This document shows, in pieces, positions 6,283-8,996 of a stretch of DNA of 8,996 nt. The stretch covers positions 1 through 8,996 of the forward strand of contig CAMYJP010000158.1 of the NCBI GenBank assembly GCA_947258675.1. The letters run 5' to 3'. Position 1 is the stretch's first letter; each line of letters opens with the position of its first letter. The notes under the pieces are model-generated. The model did not search any database. It was not told the origin of the DNA and saw only the letters and a program-made list of their open reading frames with translations. Origin of the DNA: an uncultured Desulfobulbaceae bacterium. Its GTDB lineage: Bacteria > Desulfobacterota > Desulfobulbia > Desulfobulbales > BM004. Both the position numbers and the translations under genes were made by a program.

Positions 6283-7620
6283 TTGGAAAATCTGAAATTA
6301 TCAGATTATAACGGAAATATTCAATCAGTGTCTGACGTATTTCTTCATCGAGCACCCTGGGTCATAACAGTTTCTCAGAATCATTCCCGGTTTTCTCAAT
6401 TGGCGGATGCAGATTTCGATGAAAGTTACATCGAAGACGGTTGTGTCTGTTCCTGCAACGGGCGAATTTTGGACGTTGGTCGTTATAAGGATTTGAGAAA
6501 TGAATATTCAGGTGGTATGCTGGTTGACCATGAGTGCTGCATACTTACACCATCTCTGGTAAATGGTCACACTCATCTGGAACTCTCCCACCTTTTAAAA
6601 CTCGGAAAATCTCCTGGAATTAAGACAAGTCTGCCGACCTGGATACGAACGCTGATTACCAAGAGACAGGAGAGTGCATTACCAGAATCAGATATAATTA
6701 AAGCAGGGCGTCTGGCATTGGATCAAATGCATTCCGGAGGCATTGGTTTAGTCGGGGACATTGGCAATAGAGAATCCAGTAGAAAAATAGCCTATGGTTC
6801 AAAAACCGACGTGGTTTTTTTCCTTGAATTATTCGGCATGAGCAAAGATGCTGAAAAGAGGGTTCTGAAAAGGCTTGATCATGAAATTTCTGAAGATTTT
6901 GTCTGTACTGCTCATGCTCCGTATTCCACCAGCGCTGAATTAATCAGGTTATTGAAAAGCAAGGCTAATGAACAGCAAGCTGTTTTTTCCATTCATGTTG
7001 CTGAATCAGTTGATGAACTTGAATTCCTGCGTTATGGAAGTGGAGAATTTTCTGAATTACTCGTTGAAAAAGGTGTGATCGATCGTTCTTTTTCTCCGGT
7101 AATACAAAAGGGCATGGGATCGGTTCATTATCTTGATTCGCTTGGGGTCTTGGATGAAAAAACCATGTGTGTCCATGCCGTACATCTTGAACCATCAGAA
7201 ATTGAAATGCTGTCGAATCGGAACTGTAAAGTATGTTTATGTCCCGGTAGCAACCGATATCTTGGCGTAGGCAAGGCACCTGTAGCTTTTTTTCTAGCAA
7301 ATGGTATTCTGCCGGCTCTTGGTACCGACAGCCTGGCCAGTAATCCTGAAGTGAGCATTTGGCAGGAAATGCAGCATATCAGGCATGAGCATTTTGAAAT
7401 TAACCCGGCAGTTGTTTTTGCAATGGGCACAGTTGGCGGAGCTGAGGCCCTTGGACTTGGCAAAGAGTTGGGATCCTTGGAACCTGGTAAACGGGCTTCT
7501 TTTCTTGCAGTTCACTATGAAGAAAATTCTGCAAAGAATATTTTTGAGTTCCTGACAACCATTGGAAACGGGGTCCGCCTCTCTTGGATTAGTGAAAGCT
7601 ATAATGAAGAAAAATCCTAA
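6283..7620 (+). CDS. mqnX: Aminofutalosine deaminase-like amidohydrolase
   Basis: This amidohydrolase-superfamily protein (445 residues) most likely deaminates aminofutalosine to futalosine, the role of MqnX in organisms that do not hydrolyse aminofutalosine directly. The metal-binding set is complete: H96 and H98 in NGHTHLELSHL, H238 in SIHVAES, and D349 in LGTDSLASNPE. HAPYSTS (211-217) and HAVHL (298-302) are further family blocks. SLEPGKRASFLAV near 398-410 is the usual C-terminal beta-sandwich signature. The start is a TTG at 6283, chosen because GGAG (6271-6274) lies eight bases upstream and the next in-frame ATG would remove the N-terminal domain. It follows mqnC by three bases, and its TAA stop overlaps the mqnA ribosome site. 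Substrate choice within the chlorohydrolase/adenosine deaminase-like group rests on the neighbours MqnE, MqnC and MqnA; the fold alone would allow other nucleoside or triazine deaminases. Confidence 0.85.
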   Translation: MENLKLSDYNGNIQSVSDVFLHRAPWVITVSQNHSRFSQLADADFDESYIEDGCVCSCNGRILDVGRYKDLRNEYSGGMLVDHECCILTPSLVNGHTHLELSHLLKLGKSPGIKTSLPTWIRTLITKRQESALPESDIIKAGRLALDQMHSGGIGLVGDIGNRESSRKIAYGSKTDVVFFLELFGMSKDAEKRVLKRLDHEISEDFVCTAHAPYSTSAELIRLLKSKANEQQAVFSIHVAESVDELEFLRYGSGEFSELLVEKGVIDRSFSPVIQKGMGSVHYLDSLGVLDEKTMCVHAVHLEPSEIEMLSNRNCKVCLCPGSNRYLGVGKAPVAFFLANGILPALGTDSLASNPEVSIWQEMQHIRHEHFEINPAVVFAMGTVGGAEALGLGKELGSLEPGKRASFLAVHYEENSAKNIFEFLTTIGNGVRLSWISESYNEEKS

Positions 7621-7625
7621 GGAAG
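7619..7625 (+). promoter_or_regulatory. Ribosome binding site that sets the mqnA start
   Basis: AAGGAAG begins within the TAA stop of the preceding gene and lies seven bases (counted from AAGGA) before GTG 7631. This favours the GTG over the in-frame ATG at 7604, which would place the start inside the upstream gene. The overlap suggests translational coupling. Confidence 0.7.
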
Positions 7626-7630
7626 AGCAA

Positions 7631-8464
7631 GTGCAGGTGCGTATCGGTATGGTTAATTTCATCAATACCGCACCGATTTATGAAATATGGAAAAAAACCG
7701 TAAATAGGCCTGAATGGTTAATTAAGGCAGCGCCTCCAAACGTTCTAAATCAGATGCTGTATGAGGAAGAGCTTGAATTAGGTTGCGTATCTTCTTTTGA
7801 ATATGCTGCTCACCCATGGAAATACAGGATATTAAGTGATCTTTCCATTAGTGCATCTGGTCCGGTGGGGAGTGTCTTTCTTTTTTCCAGAGTTATTCCT
7901 GAAAAACTTTCTGACCAGCTTGTTCTGTTGAGTGGGCAGTCACAGACATCCGCCAGTCTGGTAAAGATTATTCTTGAAGAGTTTTACCAGGTTTTTCCGC
8001 ATTATATGACCGGCAATGTTCTTGAATCTCAGAAGAACGGCAAAAAAGCTGCGGCTGTCTTGGCAATAGGGGATGAAGCTCTCAAATTATTACATGATAA
8101 TGAGTACCCGGTGAAGCTTGATCTTGGAGAGGTATGGCAGAAACATACCGAGTTACCATTTGTTTTTGCAGTATGGGGTGTTCGTGAAGAGTTTTGTCAA
8201 AGACAGGCTGGTAGTGTTCAAGCAATTCATCAGGAACTTTTGCGATGTCTCAATGAAGGAAGGGCAAATCTAGATGACATCTGTAAAGATGTGGCGCCAA
8301 GGATACCGATGGAGCACGAAGCTTGTCTCAGGTACCTACAATCCATGGAATATGATTTAGGGCCGGAAAAATTAAAGGCACTTACTTGTTTTTTTGAGTT
8401 TCTCATTAAAAGGGGAGAGGCCGATTCTGAAGCATTGCCTATAAAAATATTTAACCAGAATTGA
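7631..8464 (+). CDS. mqnA: Chorismate dehydratase, menaquinone biosynthesis
   Basis: MqnA removes water from chorismate to form 3-[(1-carboxyvinyl)oxy]benzoate, the substrate of MqnE, and so commits chorismate to the futalosine route. The fold is that of a two-lobed periplasmic-binding-like protein, but there is no signal peptide, as expected for a cytoplasmic enzyme. With GTG 7631 as start the protein has 277 residues and begins MQVRIGMVNFINTAPIYE, the usual MqnA opening. Further family blocks are LGCVSSFEYA (50-59), ISASGPVGSVFLFS (73-86), SGQSQTSASLVK (101-112), AIGDEAL (145-151) and DLGEVWQKHTELPFVFAVW (164-182); the DLGxxW(x)nLPFVFAxW pattern is a hallmark. The frame is open upstream to a TTG at 7562 and an ATG at 7604, but both lie inside mqnX and lack a ribosome site as good as that of the GTG. 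Confidence 0.94.
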   Translation: MQVRIGMVNFINTAPIYEIWKKTVNRPEWLIKAAPPNVLNQMLYEEELELGCVSSFEYAAHPWKYRILSDLSISASGPVGSVFLFSRVIPEKLSDQLVLLSGQSQTSASLVKIILEEFYQVFPHYMTGNVLESQKNGKKAAAVLAIGDEALKLLHDNEYPVKLDLGEVWQKHTELPFVFAVWGVREEFCQRQAGSVQAIHQELLRCLNEGRANLDDICKDVAPRIPMEHEACLRYLQSMEYDLGPEKLKALTCFFEFLIKRGEADSEALPIKIFNQN

Positions 8465-8480
8465 ACAAACAGACATCAAA

Positions 8481-8996
8481 ATGGAATCCGTTGAAGAAAA
8501 AAAGGCGTTTGTCAGGGAAAAATTTTCCTCTATAAGCCCAAAGTATGATTTTTTAAACTCTCTCCTCAGTCTGCAGATCGATCGTTACTGGCGATGGGTT
8601 ACCACCAGAGAACTTAAGAGTTTTCAGGATGGAGCGGTATTGGACCTTTGTGCAGGAACTTTACCATTATCTCTTGAATTGACCAGACAAGTAGCTCTGC
8701 GCAAGGTCGTGGCTATTGATTTTTGTCAGGAGATGCTTGATTATGGTAAGAAAAATCTGCCGATCGCCGATGACAGACAATATAGGATTTTTCCAGTTTG
8801 CGGCGATGGTGAAGAAATACCAGCCAGGAATGAAAGCTTCAACGGTATCACCGTGGCGTTTGGGGTACGAAACCTGGCCAGGACTCAAATTGGCCTGCAA
8901 GAAATGTGGCGTGTTTTGAAGCCGAGAGGAAAATTATTAATTCTTGAGTTTTCCAGGCCTCGTAATTTTATAATCAAACCATTGTATACTTTTTAT
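8481..8996 (+). CDS. ubiE: Demethylmenaquinone methyltransferase, UbiE/MenG family (cut by window edge)
   Basis: UbiE/MenG uses S-adenosylmethionine to methylate demethylmenaquinone, the last step of menaquinone synthesis. The frame is open for 172 codons from ATG 8481 to the window end; the family is about 230-250 residues, so the C-terminus is missing. Family blocks are FSSISPKYDFLNSLLSLQID (15-34), motif I VLDLCAGTLPLSLEL (53-67), AIDFCQEML (78-86), FNGITVAFGVRNL (120-132) and MWRVLKPRGKLLILEFSRP (142-160). GVRNL and LEFSxP are specific to UbiE. Motif I reads AGTLP where most UbiE proteins have GGTGD. The gene is 16 bases after mqnA and in the same direction, which fits a role in the same pathway. 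No clear Shine-Dalgarno precedes the ATG, so translation may depend on coupling to mqnA. Confidence 0.93.
   Translation, partial: MESVEEKKAFVREKFSSISPKYDFLNSLLSLQIDRYWRWVTTRELKSFQDGAVLDLCAGTLPLSLELTRQVALRKVVAIDFCQEMLDYGKKNLPIADDRQYRIFPVCGDGEEIPARNESFNGITVAFGVRNLARTQIGLQEMWRVLKPRGKLLILEFSRPRNFIIKPLYTFY

Noticed and set aside
6965..7665. Three overlapping minus-strand frames of 111-123 codons
   Set aside because: They lie opposite the conserved mqnX and mqnA genes and overlap each other in different frames, as expected of shadows.

Overview
The window looks like a chromosomal segment of an anaerobic bacterium, moderately AT-rich by eye. The gene content (futalosine-type menaquinone genes, a short group-1-like sigma-70, an iron-sulfur flavoprotein, an amylomaltase) and the protein wording suggest Desulfobacterota (former Deltaproteobacteria, perhaps Desulfobulbales-like). 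That placement is inference from family knowledge, not a search result. No tRNA, rRNA, CRISPR array, insertion sequence or phage gene was seen.

Layout. At the left edge, on the minus strand, lies the N-terminal part of an iron-sulfur flavoprotein (1-252). Upstream of it, on the same strand, is a complete 4-alpha-glucanotransferase gene, malQ (382-1926). An AT-rich divergent intergenic region (1927-2388) separates malQ from a plus-strand RpoD-family sigma factor. The sigma gene most likely starts at a GTG at 2389 and ends at 3732, and it is followed by a textbook intrinsic terminator (3783-3825).

The right half is a plus-strand cluster for menaquinone biosynthesis by the futalosine route: mqnE (aminofutalosine synthase), a 37-codon overlapping small ORF of unknown status, an mqnC-like gene, an mqnX-like aminofutalosine deaminase, mqnA (chorismate dehydratase) and the start of a ubiE/menG methyltransferase that runs off the right edge. 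From mqnC onward the genes are almost contiguous (3, 10 and 16 nt gaps). MqnA would make 3-enolpyruvylbenzoate (3-[(1-carboxyvinyl)oxy]benzoate) from chorismate, MqnE would make aminofutalosine, MqnX would deaminate it to futalosine, MqnC would cyclise dehypoxanthine futalosine, and UbiE would methylate demethylmenaquinone at the end. MqnB, MqnD and the prenyltransferase are not in the window.

The most striking observation is that the MqnC-like protein, otherwise strongly conserved, lacks the whole segment that carries the radical-SAM CX3CX2C cluster. The reading frame is kept across the gap and the protein contains a single cysteine, so as written it cannot be an ordinary radical SAM enzyme. 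Either this is an in-frame deletion (real or from assembly), or the gene encodes a non-catalytic relative. I did not find a convincing wholly new multi-gene system here.
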